A DNA stretch of 50,520 nt from Phycisphaerales bacterium (GTDB lineage Bacteria > Planctomycetota > Phycisphaerae > Phycisphaerales > SM1A02): the NCBI GenBank assembly GCA_030748575.1, contig JASMLR010000012.1, positions 1 through 50,520 of the forward strand, read 5' to 3'. Position 1 is the stretch's first letter, and each line of letters opens with the position of its first letter. Position numbers and translations under genes: made by a program. This document shows positions 18,503-27,065 of the stretch, one piece after another. Under the pieces are notes generated by a model, which saw only the letters and a list, made by a program, of their open reading frames with translations, was not told the origin of the DNA and made no database searches.

Positions 18503-19126
18503 GTGCACATTCTCATCACTGCAGGACCGACGCGAGAGCCGATCGATTCCGTTCGCGTGTTGACGAACCGATCGTCCGGCCGCATGGGCGTGGCACTGGC
18601 CGCCGAATCCGCAGCCCGCGGCCACGATGTGACCCTCCTGCTGGGCCAGGCCGTGGCGGCAGCGCCATGCTGCGGGGTCCACTGCGAGCGATTCGACTCG
18701 ACGCGGGACCTTGCGGGCATGCTGGACACCCACTTCCCGGCGTGCGATCTGCTGATCATGGCGGCTGCCGTCTCGGACTTCATCCCGGAGGAAGCCGCCG
18801 AGGGCAAACTGGACCGCCGGAAGGGCCCCTGCTCACTGGCCCTGTCTCCCGCTCCGGACCTGGTCGCCCAGTTGGCCGCCGTCCGGCGGCCCGATCAGCG
18901 GATTGTCGGTTTCGCCCTGGAAGCGGCGGAGGATCTCGAAGCACGCGCCGTGGCCAAGATGCGGCGAAAGAACCTCGACGCCATCGTGGGCAACCCGCTG
19001 GCGACGATGGAGGGCGTTCGCGTTTCCGGCCTGCTTGCCCAGGCCGACGGGTCGGTTCGCACCGCCCCGCCGGACGCGACCAAGCCGGCGTTCGCGGCGT
19101 GGCTTCTGGACCGGCTCCACCTCTAG
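18503..19126 (+). CDS. coaB: CoaB-type phosphopantothenate-cysteine ligase (standalone)
   Basis: Joins cysteine to 4'-phosphopantothenate in coenzyme A synthesis. The 207-residue protein matches only the CoaB half of CoaBC: ITAGPTREPID at the N-terminus, LTNRSSGRMG for the nucleotide/phosphate loop, MAAAVSDFIP with the GKLDRRKG segment, and the C-terminal KMRRKNLDAIVGNP signature. The flavin-binding CoaC decarboxylase half is absent and not seen elsewhere in the window. I chose the GTG at 18503 because CGGAG lies 8 bases upstream; an in-frame ATG at 18416 adds 29 residues without similarity or a Shine-Dalgarno. It is divergent from the second gspE. Confidence 0.88.
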   Translation: MHILITAGPTREPIDSVRVLTNRSSGRMGVALAAESAARGHDVTLLLGQAVAAAPCCGVHCERFDSTRDLAGMLDTHFPACDLLIMAAAVSDFIPEEAAEGKLDRRKGPCSLALSPAPDLVAQLAAVRRPDQRIVGFALEAAEDLEARAVAKMRRKNLDAIVGNPLATMEGVRVSGLLAQADGSVRTAPPDATKPAFAAWLLDRLHL

Positions 19127-19134
19127 GGCCTTGA

Positions 19135-19140
19135 TATCCT
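19135..19140 (+). promoter_or_regulatory. Putative -10 element of the antiporter gene
   Basis: TATCCT ends 12 nt before the ATG at 19153, in the 26-base gap after coaB, giving a predicted leader of about 5 nt. No -35 is evident. Confidence 0.4.
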
Positions 19141-19152
19141 CCCGCTCCTCTT

Positions 19153-20649
19153 ATGAGTACCGATCTCACCAGACATGAAGAGCACGGACCGGCAGGCGCG
19201 CGTGTGTGGACCTGGTCCATCTGCATTGCGGGGACGCTCGCCGTCCTGACCGCGCTGGTCTGGGGGCTGCTGACCGGGCATGGCCACCACGAGGCCCACG
19301 CCCCACACGCGCCGGCCGCGTGGGGGCTCGGCGTCGCTCCGTTTGCCGTCCTTCTGGGCGCCATCGCGGTGCTGCCGCTCATTCCGGCCACCGAAGGCTG
19401 GTGGCACAGCAACCTCAGTCGTTTCTTTGTGGCCATTCTCTGCGGACTGGCCACGCTGGTCTACATCTGGATCGTGGAAGGCTGGGCGGCCGTCGGCACG
19501 ACTCTGGACCACGCCATTCTTCAGGAATACGTGCCGTTCATCATGCTGCTGTTCAGCCTCTACGTCATCAGCGGAGGCATCCACATCGGGGGTGACGTTC
19601 GGGCTCACCCGGCTGTCAATACCGGCTGGCTCGCCCTCGGCGCCGCCATCGCCAGTTTCATCGGCACCACCGGCGCGAGCATGCTGCTCATCCGCCCCCT
19701 GCTGAATACGAATCGCGAACGCAAACACGTCGTGCACACGGTGGTCATGTTCATCTTTCTCGTCAGCAACATCGGGGGCACCCTGCTGCCAATCGGTGAC
19801 CCACCACTCTTCCTTGGGTACCTCGAAGGCGTTCCCTTCTTCTGGACCTTCGGGCTCTGGGTGGAGTGGGCCTTCGCGTGCTGCGTGCTGCTCGCCGTCT
19901 ACTTTGTGTGGGACTCCGTCATGTACGCCCGCGAGGCTCCGGCGGTCAAGATCTTCGATCGCGTCAACGTCCAGCCACTGCGGCTGGAAGGCAGCGTGAA
20001 CATCCTCTGGCTTCTTGGCATCGTCGCGTGCGTGGCATTCATCACGCCAGGAAAGCCCGTGCCGGGCACCGAGTTTGTGGCCTTTGACTTCCTGCGTGAA
20101 CTCATCATGCTCGCGCTCGTCGCCCTCTCGCTTCTTACGACGCAAAAGCACACCCGAGAGGCCAACAGGTTTGACTACGGCGCAATCATCGAGGTTGCGG
20201 CGCTCTTCATCGGCATCTTCATCGCCATGCAGGTCCCGCTGCATGTCCTGAAAGCACAGGGCGAAGGCATCGCTGAGGCGCTCAGCGAGCCCTGGATGTA
20301 CTTCTGGATCACGGGGGGACTCTCCAGCGTGCTGGACAACGCCCCCACGTACCTCGTGTTCTTCCAACTCGCCAAGTCCGGAACAGTCGAAGGCGACCCA
20401 GCCGCTCTGGAACTGCTCGGGGGCGGCGCCATCGTGGAACTGCCGCTGATTGCCATCTCCCTCGGGGCCGTCTTCATGGGCTCGATGACCTACATCGGGA
20501 ACGGGCCGAACTTCATGGTCAAGGCGATCGCGGAGCAGTCTGGTGTCCGAATGCCCTCATTCTTCGGCTACGTCATTCGGTACAGCATCCCGGTGCTGGT
20601 CCCCGTCTTCATCCTTGCCACGCTGCTCATGACGTGGCTCCACGGTTGA
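19153..20649 (+). CDS. Sodium:proton antiporter, NhaD / ion-transporter superfamily
   Basis: A polytopic inner-membrane protein of 498 residues with about 12 hydrophobic segments and a His-rich loop (HGHHEAHAPHAP) after the first. Diagnostic stretches are LYVISGGIHIGGD, FIGTTGASMLLIRP, LNTNRERKHVVHT, SNIGGTLLPIGDPPLFLGYL and, near the C-terminus, SSVLDNAPTYLVFF with GNGPNFMVKAIAE; these match the arsenite/NhaD-type sodium:proton antiporters. Expected role: sodium extrusion and pH homeostasis, which fits a marine or saline lifestyle. The substrate is inferred from the family and not proven. It follows coaB by 26 bases and is followed by thiS. Confidence 0.88.
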   Translation: MSTDLTRHEEHGPAGARVWTWSICIAGTLAVLTALVWGLLTGHGHHEAHAPHAPAAWGLGVAPFAVLLGAIAVLPLIPATEGWWHSNLSRFFVAILCGLATLVYIWIVEGWAAVGTTLDHAILQEYVPFIMLLFSLYVISGGIHIGGDVRAHPAVNTGWLALGAAIASFIGTTGASMLLIRPLLNTNRERKHVVHTVVMFIFLVSNIGGTLLPIGDPPLFLGYLEGVPFFWTFGLWVEWAFACCVLLAVYFVWDSVMYAREAPAVKIFDRVNVQPLRLEGSVNILWLLGIVACVAFITPGKPVPGTEFVAFDFLRELIMLALVALSLLTTQKHTREANRFDYGAIIEVAALFIGIFIAMQVPLHVLKAQGEGIAEALSEPWMYFWITGGLSSVLDNAPTYLVFFQLAKSGTVEGDPAALELLGGGAIVELPLIAISLGAVFMGSMTYIGNGPNFMVKAIAEQSGVRMPSFFGYVIRYSIPVLVPVFILATLLMTWLHG

Positions 20650-20659
20650 CGGGTGGTGG

Positions 20660-20665
20660 TAACAT
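20660..20665 (+). promoter_or_regulatory. Putative -10 element of thiS
   Basis: TAACAT lies 10 nt before the thiS ATG, within the 26-base gap after the antiporter stop. The gap is too short for a TPP riboswitch, which is what one might expect before thi genes, and none is seen. Confidence 0.35.
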
Positions 20666-20675
20666 TTGCGACGCG

Positions 20676-20876
20676 ATGAAACTGGAAGTGAACGGGACCA
20701 CCGTCGAACTGCCCCCGGAGGCAACCGTCGAGATGCTGCTCGCCGCGCTTGACAAGGCGGACACCCCCTGCGCCGTCGAGCGAAACGGCACGCTCGTGCC
20801 GTGGAAGACGCGAGGCGGAACCGCACTTGCAGACGGAGACCGCATTGAAATCGTCACGCTCGTCGGAGGAGGATGA
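20676..20876 (+). CDS. thiS: Sulfur carrier protein ThiS
   Basis: A 66-residue ubiquitin-like protein that carries sulfur as a C-terminal thiocarboxylate for thiazole formation. It starts [13 protein letters not shown], contains the typical V-E-R-N-G-T-L-V-P segment and ends V-G-G-G, whose terminal Gly-Gly is the functional end. The start ATG was chosen over an upstream in-frame ATG at 20634 because the extra residues overlap the antiporter gene and do not match the family. It is followed 4 bases later by thiG; adenylation enzyme ThiF is not in this window. Confidence 0.93.
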   Translation: MKLEVNGTTVELPPEATVEMLLAALDKADTPCAVERNGTLVPWKTRGGTALADGDRIEIVTLVGGG

Positions 20877-20880
20877 CACC

Positions 20881-21735
20881 ATGACAACCGCAACTGCACC
20901 GACGGCCACTCCACTGCGAATTGGCGAACGCACGATCGACCGCCGGCTGATTGTCGGGACCGGAAAGTATGCGTCATGGGACGTCATGCAGCGAGCGCTG
21001 GAAGCGAGCGGCTGCGACACCGTCACGGTCGCCGTCCGGCGTGAACGCCTGCTCGATGAGCAGGGGCGATCGCTCCTGGATGCGCTGGACCTGGACCGGT
21101 ACACGGTGCTCCCGAACACCGCAGGATGCTTCGACGCAGCCGACGCGGTGCGGGTGGCCAGGCTCGGCCGCGACCTGCTTGAGCAACTGGGCAACCCAGG
21201 CGCCTCCTGGGTCAAACTCGAAGTCCTCGGCGACCGCGCCACCCTCCTGCCCGACCCGGTCGGAACACTTGAGGCCTGCCGGGAACTTGTTTCCGATGGG
21301 TTCGACGTGCTGTGCTACACAAGCGACGACCCGATCATGGCAGCCCGCATTCGTGACGCCGGCGCCGCAAGCGTCATGCCCGCCGGAAGCCCGATCGGCT
21401 CGGGACGGGGCATCGCCAATCCCGCTGCCATTCGCATCATCCACGACCTGCTGAAGGATCCCGAGCACGGCGGGGATCCGGACTACCCGCTCATCGTCGA
21501 CGCAGGCGTGGGCACGCCCAGCGACGTCACGATGGCCATGGAACTTGGCGCCGACGGGGTGCTGCTGAACACCGGCATCGCGCACGCCGCCGATCCGGTA
21601 CTCATGGCCACCGCCATGCGGGCCGCCTGCGACGCGGGGTACTTCGGGCGGCAGGCCGGACGGATCGGGAAGAAGCTCTACGCCTCCGCGTCGAGTCCAT
21701 GGTCGGGCATCATCGAGTCGATCCCCGGCGAGTGA
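20881..21735 (+). CDS. thiG: Thiazole synthase ThiG
   Basis: Forms the thiazole phosphate moiety of thiamine from 1-deoxy-xylulose 5-phosphate, dehydroglycine and ThiS thiocarboxylate. The 284-residue protein is a TIM barrel with the R-L-I-V-G-T-G-K-Y opening, V-A-V-R-R, LPNTAGC, the Schiff-base lysine in WVKLEV (K112), [25 protein letters not shown] and DAGVGTPSD. Length is slightly above the usual 255-265 because of an N-terminal extension. A strong GGAGGA lies 7 bases before the ATG, at the end of thiS, so the pair is co-translated. Confidence 0.97.
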   Translation: MTTATAPTATPLRIGERTIDRRLIVGTGKYASWDVMQRALEASGCDTVTVAVRRERLLDEQGRSLLDALDLDRYTVLPNTAGCFDAADAVRVARLGRDLLEQLGNPGASWVKLEVLGDRATLLPDPVGTLEACRELVSDGFDVLCYTSDDPIMAARIRDAGAASVMPAGSPIGSGRGIANPAAIRIIHDLLKDPEHGGDPDYPLIVDAGVGTPSDVTMAMELGADGVLLNTGIAHAADPVLMATAMRAACDAGYFGRQAGRIGKKLYASASSPWSGIIESIPGE

Positions 21736-21750
21736 CTCCGGCCGGTCCGA

Positions 21751-23142
21751 TCAGTGGTCGACTCGAGTGCCCAGCAGTGGTTCGATTTCGGCCACTCTGC
21801 GGGCCACATCCTCGTCAGAGCGCGCCTCCAGATTGAGCCGCAGGAGCGGCTCGGTGTTGCTGGGCCGCACATTGCACCACCAATCTCCAAGATCCACGGT
21901 GACACCATCGAGCCGGTCGGCTTCGGCGGCTGGGTAGGCTTCGATGAGACGCTGCATCGCAGCGGCCTTGTCGTCCACCTCAAAGTTGATTTCGCCCGAC
22001 TGACTGTACCGGCGGGCGTCCCCGATGATGTCGCTGAAGGCGCGGCCGTCCTCGACAATTGCCGAACACACGGCTGCAAACGCCATCGCGCCTGAGTCGG
22101 CGTTGAAGTTCTCACGGAAGTAGAAGTGGCCCGAAAGTTCGCCCCCGAACACGGCCTCGTGCGTTGCCATCGCCTGCTTCATGAAGACGTGCCCGACACG
22201 ACTCCGCACCGGCTCACCCCCACCTTCGCGAACCAGTTCGGCCGTGCTGTGACTGCTCCGCAGATCAAAGACGACGCTGCCGCCTCCGGCCGCGCGGAGG
22301 AATCGCTGGCCTAGCCATCCCGTAATCAGATCGCAGCCGACAATGTTGCCCTTCTCGTCCACGACCATGCACCGATCGGCGTCGCCATCGAAGCAGATGC
22401 CCACGTCGCACCCCTGCTCACGCACGGCGTCTCGAGTCTGCTGCAGGTTGGCCTCGACGAGCGGGTTCGGCTCGTGCACAAACACGCCACTGCTGTTCTC
22501 AAAGTTGATCTGCACAATGTCGAGCCCGGGCACGCCCAGAAACAGCTTCGGGACCATCGTCCCCGCCATGCCGTTGGAGGCGTCAATGGCGATCCGAAGC
22601 CGCTGCGAGCCATCCTGAAGGCTCGGGGCAAGCATCTGGAAGACATGGGACCTGTAGGCGTCCCAGAGATTCTCCTCCCGCACGGATCCGATCGGATCAC
22701 CCGACGCGTCAAGCGTATCCGCCGTGTCCCTGATCTCGGCCAGCCCGGTCTGTTCGCCGACCGGCTTGCCGCCGAGCTTGCTGATCTTGAACCCGTTGTA
22801 GTGCGCCGGATTGTGGCTCGCGGTGGTCTGCACACCACCGATGCATCCCACGTGGTTGACCGCAAAGGGAACCATGGGCGTGTCGACCAGACCGACGTCG
22901 ACGACATCCGCGCCTTCGCTGCGCATGCCCCCCTGCAACGCGGCAACCAGGGACGGGCTTGTCAATCGCATGTCATGCCCGACCGCGATGCTCCGCCGAT
23001 TCGCCTCCGGCAGGGCGTCGAGCCCTTCCTGCGAAAGCAGAAAGCGTGCCGTCGCCCGCCCGATGCGAAACGCCACTTCTTCGTTCAACGGGTCTGGCAC
23101 GGTGGCCCGCACGTCGTACGCCTTGAAGACCTTGTTCATCAT
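21751..23142 (-). CDS. manB: Phosphomannomutase / phosphoglucomutase
   Basis: An alpha-D-phosphohexomutase of 463 residues interconverting 6- and 1-phosphates of mannose or glucose, feeding polysaccharide and envelope synthesis. It shows the F-K-A-Y-D-V-R start, the phosphoserine loop TTASHNP (Ser109), the magnesium loop DGDADR (252-257), the sugar-specificity loop GGELSGHFYF and the phosphate-binding loop RPSNTEPLLRL. The GEMSG/GELSG and S-N-T-E loops are those of ManB/AlgC-type enzymes. I chose the ATG at 23142 because TACCAT lies exactly 6 nt upstream; a GTG at 23166 in the same frame is possible but lacks a Shine-Dalgarno. Confidence 0.94.
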   Translation of the reverse strand: MMNKVFKAYDVRATVPDPLNEEVAFRIGRATARFLLSQEGLDALPEANRRSIAVGHDMRLTSPSLVAALQGGMRSEGADVVDVGLVDTPMVPFAVNHVGCIGGVQTTASHNPAHYNGFKISKLGGKPVGEQTGLAEIRDTADTLDASGDPIGSVREENLWDAYRSHVFQMLAPSLQDGSQRLRIAIDASNGMAGTMVPKLFLGVPGLDIVQINFENSSGVFVHEPNPLVEANLQQTRDAVREQGCDVGICFDGDADRCMVVDEKGNIVGCDLITGWLGQRFLRAAGGGSVVFDLRSSHSTAELVREGGGEPVRSRVGHVFMKQAMATHEAVFGGELSGHFYFRENFNADSGAMAFAAVCSAIVEDGRAFSDIIGDARRYSQSGEINFEVDDKAAAMQRLIEAYPAAEADRLDGVTVDLGDWWCNVRPSNTEPLLRLNLEARSDEDVARRVAEIEPLLGTRVDH

Positions 23143-23148
23143 GCGTAC

Positions 23149-23154
23149 ATGGTA
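23149..23154 (-). promoter_or_regulatory. Putative -10 element of manB
   Basis: TACCAT on the minus strand ends 6 nt before the ATG at 23142, which would make the transcript essentially leaderless. Confidence 0.42.
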
Positions 23155-23172
23155 CAGATCCGCCACGCTCGG

Positions 23173-25146
23173 TCAGTTCGCCGCAAGATCCTCTACGCGA
23201 ATGCCGGCGGGCAGTACGGACGTGAACGCGCGGCCGTACGGCTTGCGCACGATCCGCGAGTCAAGAACAGCAACGGTTCCCTGGTCACTGGACGTGCGAA
23301 TCAGCCGACCGATGCCCTGACGGAATCGCTGCACGGCCCGCGGCAGACTCTCGTCGCGGAATGGTGAGCCACCTGCCGCTGCAACGGCCTCGCATCGCGC
23401 TTCGACCAGAGGGCGGTCCGGCGGCTCAAACGGCAGACGCGTGATGATGACGGTCCGAAGTGCCGCCCCTGGCACATCGACCCCTTGCCAGAAACTGGAC
23501 GTGCCGATGAGTACGCCGCCGTCCGTGCCGCGAAACCGCTCGACAAGCGGGCCTGGAGGTCCATCCCGACCCTGAACGAACACCTCGCCGCCGGCCGCTC
23601 GAATTCGATCCTCCGCCGCTTCGACGATGGCGTCGATGATGCGAAAGCTGGTGCACAGGACGAGCGCGTCGCCTCCGGTGCGGCCCACGAGTTCAACGAT
23701 TCGATCCGACAGTGCCGAGACGTACTCGGGCCGCGACGGCTCGGGCATGCCGGAGTCGACGACCAGACGCATGTTGGAGGCAAGATCAAACGGGCTCCCC
23801 TCCAGCAGCACGGAAGCATCCGGGCAGCCCAGCCGGGAGGCGATGTGCTTGAACCCGGCGCCCCCGCTTGAGAGGGTCGCGCTGGTCATCACCACGCTGG
23901 TTCCGCCGCCAAAGAGCATCCGCTCCAGAATGGGTGCCACTTCCACCACGGTGCACTTCAACGCAGGTCGAGGTCCACGGCCTGCCACTGGTTCAACCCC
24001 GTCAAGTGCGTACACCGCGCCGGGGACGTCCTGCGCAAGCAAGCGGCGGACGCCGGTTGCCAGACCAGCGGACCGCATCGCCCAGGCATGGAGTTCGGCG
24101 CGATCGTCCTCCGAGTCCGCTTCCGACCGCACGGCCTGAATGGCCTCGGCAAGCCCGTCGAGTGGTCCCGAGAGCGTGTCCTCCACCGGATTGGCCTGAC
24201 GAATGCGTCCGCCAGCCGACCCATTGGATTGCTGCCAGTCCATCAACGCGTTGAAGAACGCCTTGCAGGCGCGGCGAACATCGCGGACATGCACGACGCA
24301 CCGCGACACGGGGCCGTCGCCTGATGCCCCCGAGAGCCACCCCCGCTGCTCATCATCACTCAGAAGCAGGCCGGCAAGCCGGAGTACGCCGGCCTCGGAC
24401 ACCTGCATACCGAAGTGCTCTGCGGCAACATCTTCCACAGCGTGCGCTTCATCGAAGATGACGTGGTCGTATGCAGGCAACATGGCAGCGCCCCCCATGC
24501 GGAGCGCCAGGTCAGAGAAGAACAAGGCGTGATTGCAGACCAGCAGGTTGCCCTGCTGCATTGCGGCGCGGGCCTGCTGATAGAAGCACGCGTCAAACCG
24601 CGGGCACGACGTGCCCAGACAGTTGTTCGAGTCACTTTGCACGTGGTCCCACGCAGCGCCCCGTGCGGCCTGCGGAAGCGAGGCGAGCGTCCCATCGAGC
24701 GTGCGGTCCGCCCACGCCTGCGTCGCGTCGAGCGCGGCGGCGAGGGACCGAGGCAGTCGCGACCGCCTCCGCCGGGCCCGCTCGAGCCGCCGAAGGCTCA
24801 GGTAGTTCCCGCGGCCTTTGACCAGCACGGGCCGAACGGCCCCGCCCGCCAGCGGCATGAGCAGAGGGATGTCCTTGCCAAGAAGCTGCTCCTGCAGCGC
24901 GATGGTGTGCGTCGACACCACGACCGTCTCGTCGTGCTGGCGTATGCGATCCATCGCCGCGGTCAGATAGGCCAGCGACTTCCCGACACCGGTGCCGGCC
25001 TCGGCCAGCAGCGTCGCCCGCGTATCGAGGGCCTCCGCGACTGCCTCGGCAAGCCGCGCCTGTTGCGGCCGCACTTCAAAGCCCGGAAGGACCTCCTCCA
25101 GGCCAGCCTCCGCCCCGAGCCTTTCAGCCAGATCAACGCTGGTCAC
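23173..25146 (-). CDS. DinG-family ATP-dependent DNA helicase
   Basis: A superfamily 2, XPD-like 5'-3' helicase of 657 residues likely acting in DNA repair or R-loop and structure removal. It carries E-A-G-T-G-V-G-K-S Walker A (49-57), VVVSTHTIALQEQL, the DEAH box FDEAH (231-235), VMTSATL, LVLCTSFRI, SSFWQGVDVPG and the motif VI Q-G-I-G-R-L-I-R. Three cysteines of the iron-sulfur domain, C176, C181 and C187, keep the spacing of E. coli DinG, but the first ligand position is Ser117 (GRGNYLS instead of NYLC). The GTG at 25146 is preceded by GGGGGAG at 6-7 bases; it overlaps rsmG by 14 bases. Confidence 0.94.
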   Translation of the reverse strand: MTSVDLAERLGAEAGLEEVLPGFEVRPQQARLAEAVAEALDTRATLLAEAGTGVGKSLAYLTAAMDRIRQHDETVVVSTHTIALQEQLLGKDIPLLMPLAGGAVRPVLVKGRGNYLSLRRLERARRRRSRLPRSLAAALDATQAWADRTLDGTLASLPQAARGAAWDHVQSDSNNCLGTSCPRFDACFYQQARAAMQQGNLLVCNHALFFSDLALRMGGAAMLPAYDHVIFDEAHAVEDVAAEHFGMQVSEAGVLRLAGLLLSDDEQRGWLSGASGDGPVSRCVVHVRDVRRACKAFFNALMDWQQSNGSAGGRIRQANPVEDTLSGPLDGLAEAIQAVRSEADSEDDRAELHAWAMRSAGLATGVRRLLAQDVPGAVYALDGVEPVAGRGPRPALKCTVVEVAPILERMLFGGGTSVVMTSATLSSGGAGFKHIASRLGCPDASVLLEGSPFDLASNMRLVVDSGMPEPSRPEYVSALSDRIVELVGRTGGDALVLCTSFRIIDAIVEAAEDRIRAAGGEVFVQGRDGPPGPLVERFRGTDGGVLIGTSSFWQGVDVPGAALRTVIITRLPFEPPDRPLVEARCEAVAAAGGSPFRDESLPRAVQRFRQGIGRLIRTSSDQGTVAVLDSRIVRKPYGRAFTSVLPAGIRVEDLAAN

Positions 25147-25858
25147 GAGGCACTCCCCCGATGGGCGCCCGCGCGGGTTCTCCGGGTCGCCGGGGCCACT
25201 GTCTGGCGATCGGACCGGTTCGTCGCGCAACGACGATGGTCCCGGTCGGCGTTCGCCTGGTGATCTCAATCGTGGCCTTGAGCGTGCGAAGCGCCTGACC
25301 AGCCTCCGCGATCTCCTGTTCGGCGCGTTCGCCCTTGATCGCCAGCAACGCGCCGCCGTCGCTCACCAGCGGCAGCGCCAGTTCCAGCAGCACGGGAAGC
25401 CCGCCAACCGCTCGCGCGGTCACCACATCCCAGGCGCCCCGGCCACCGCCGTCCGGGCTCCCCAGCGTCTCGGCCCGCTCAGACAACACCGTGACATGGT
25501 CAAGCCCGAGGCTCGTCGCCGTCTCGGCCAGGTACCGCGCCTTCTTCCCGGTCGCCTCCAGCAGCGTCACCGGAAGGTCCGGTCGGCAGATGGCCAGAGG
25601 GATTCCCGGAAAGCCGCCGCCCGAGCCCAGGTCCAGCAGATGCCGCGCGCCTGCGGCCTCGATAAACGGCAACAGCGTGAGGCTGTCCAGCACATGCCGC
25701 CGCCAGGCATCCTCACGCTCGACGATGCGGGTGAGATTCATCCGGCTGTTCGCTTCGGTGAGGAGATCAAGAAACGTGCTCAGCGTGGACCACTCCTCAG
25801 CGGTCAGTTCCAGTTCATATGGAACCGCCATTGCCTGCAGAGCGCCAAGGTCATCCAT
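25133..25858 (-). CDS. rsmG: 16S rRNA (guanine(527)-N(7))-methyltransferase RsmG
   Basis: Methylates G527 in the 530 loop of 16S rRNA using S-adenosylmethionine. The 241-residue protein has the N-terminal helical part with N-R-M-N-L-T-R-I and W-R-R-H-V-L-D-S-L, the SAM motif LLDLGSGGGFPGIPLAI, L-L-E-A-T-G-K-K-A-R-Y-L, and the D-V-V-T-A-R-A-V motif. The ATG at 25858 overlaps rodA by 8 bases, and upstream in-frame starts lie within rodA. The C-terminal 25 residues are Arg/Pro-rich and overlap the helicase start. Confidence 0.95.
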   Translation of the reverse strand: MDDLGALQAMAVPYELELTAEEWSTLSTFLDLLTEANSRMNLTRIVEREDAWRRHVLDSLTLLPFIEAAGARHLLDLGSGGGFPGIPLAICRPDLPVTLLEATGKKARYLAETATSLGLDHVTVLSERAETLGSPDGGGRGAWDVVTARAVGGLPVLLELALPLVSDGGALLAIKGERAEQEIAEAGQALRTLKATIEITRRTPTGTIVVARRTGPIARQWPRRPGEPARAPIGGVPRDQR

Positions 25859-27065
25859 GGCCGTCGTCCTCGCTTCCAAACTCAAAGCTCTCCCGCCAGA
25901 GGCGGCTCGGCGGCCGGAGCCCGACATTGAGCAACAGGCCGACCAGCAACCATACCGCCACCAGACTCGACCCACCCGCGCTCACAAACGGCAGCGTCAT
26001 GCCGGTGATCGGCATCACACCGATGGTCATGCCGGTGTTCACCACCATTTGCGAGACCAGCAGCGTCGTGGCTCCCACGGCAACGAGCCTCGGGAATGCC
26101 TCGCGGCACTGCGCCGCGACCATCAAACCAGCACCGGCAAGCACCCCGAAGAGCCCCCACGTGACGACAGCGCCGAGCAGTCCCCATCGCGTAACGATGA
26201 CCGCAAACACCATGTCATTGTGCTCTTCCGGAAGATGGTTCCATCGCACCAGCCGAGACGCCTGCTCGCCGCCGTGTCCGCTCAAGCCGCCAGCGCCAAC
26301 GAGCGTCATGGCACGCTCACCCTGATACCCGATGTCATCCACGTAGGTGGTGTCGCCTCTGACCTGCGCCCACATTGCGAGAATGCGGTCCTTCTGATGC
26401 GGCCGCAGCAGCGGCGTCATGGCACCGGCGGCCACCAGACCAAGCAGGACCACGACCCCGAGGTCTCGCATCTTGGCCCCGGCGGCAATCAACATCGCAA
26501 ACGCCGTGGGCAGGAACAGCAGCGCGGTTCCCAGATCCGGCTCCAGCAGGACCAGACCCATGGGCACCAGCGCGATGAGCAGCGGCGGAATGAGCCCCCA
26601 CAGTCTCCGGTGGTTGCGCCGAAACCGCAGCCACGACGCGATCGACAGGACAACGGCGACCTTGGCCAGTTCGGACGGCTGGAAGTCCGTCACGACCAGA
26701 TTGATCCACCTGCGGGCGCCGTTGCGAGGCCGCACCACCGCATCGGGAACGCCCGGCACCAGGAGAAACACGAGCAGCAGCAGAACCAGGCCGAGCAGCG
26801 GCCAACTGATCCACTGAAGCAAGCGGTGCGACGGCCATGTCACGCCCGCCGCCGCAATCAGCCCCACCGCCAGCAGCGCCGCCTGCTTGGGCACCAGTTC
26901 GGGCCGGGTTGTGTCGATCGCAAGTAGCCCGATCACGGTCAGCACTAGGGCTGCCACCACGCACAACCACGCCGGCGTCGCCCAATGGACGCGGTCCCGC
27001 CAGGTTCGGCGAGGCGCGGGGCGAAGCGACCCGCTCGGTCTGACGATGGGGACGCCCCGACTCAT
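25851..27065 (-). CDS. rodA: Peptidoglycan polymerase RodA (SEDS family)
   Basis: An integral-membrane glycosyltransferase that polymerises lipid II in the elongation complex. The 404 residues include about ten membrane segments, NGARRWI and FQPSELAK in the first conserved region, LLEPDLGTALLF, the large loop with GYQGERAMTLVGAGGLSG and NHLPEEHNDMVFAV, and the final SEDS signature MTLPFVSAGGSS. The invariant catalytic Asp of SEDS proteins is probably in LLEPDLG or the P-E-E-H-N-D loop. It overlaps mrdA by 4 bases upstream and rsmG by 8 bases downstream; pairing with PBP2 points to RodA rather than FtsW. Confidence 0.95.
   Translation of the reverse strand: MSRGVPIVRPSGSLRPAPRRTWRDRVHWATPAWLCVVAALVLTVIGLLAIDTTRPELVPKQAALLAVGLIAAAGVTWPSHRLLQWISWPLLGLVLLLLVFLLVPGVPDAVVRPRNGARRWINLVVTDFQPSELAKVAVVLSIASWLRFRRNHRRLWGLIPPLLIALVPMGLVLLEPDLGTALLFLPTAFAMLIAAGAKMRDLGVVVLLGLVAAGAMTPLLRPHQKDRILAMWAQVRGDTTYVDDIGYQGERAMTLVGAGGLSGHGGEQASRLVRWNHLPEEHNDMVFAVIVTRWGLLGAVVTWGLFGVLAGAGLMVAAQCREAFPRLVAVGATTLLVSQMVVNTGMTIGVMPITGMTLPFVSAGGSSLVAVWLLVGLLLNVGLRPPSRLWRESFEFGSEDDGHG

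Noticed and set aside
19123-20367. 414-codon minus-strand frame
   Set aside because: Antisense to the antiporter gene; composition is charged and repetitive with no domain.
20650-20675. TPP riboswitch before thiS-thiG
   Set aside because: The gap is only 26 bases and shows no thi-box sequence.
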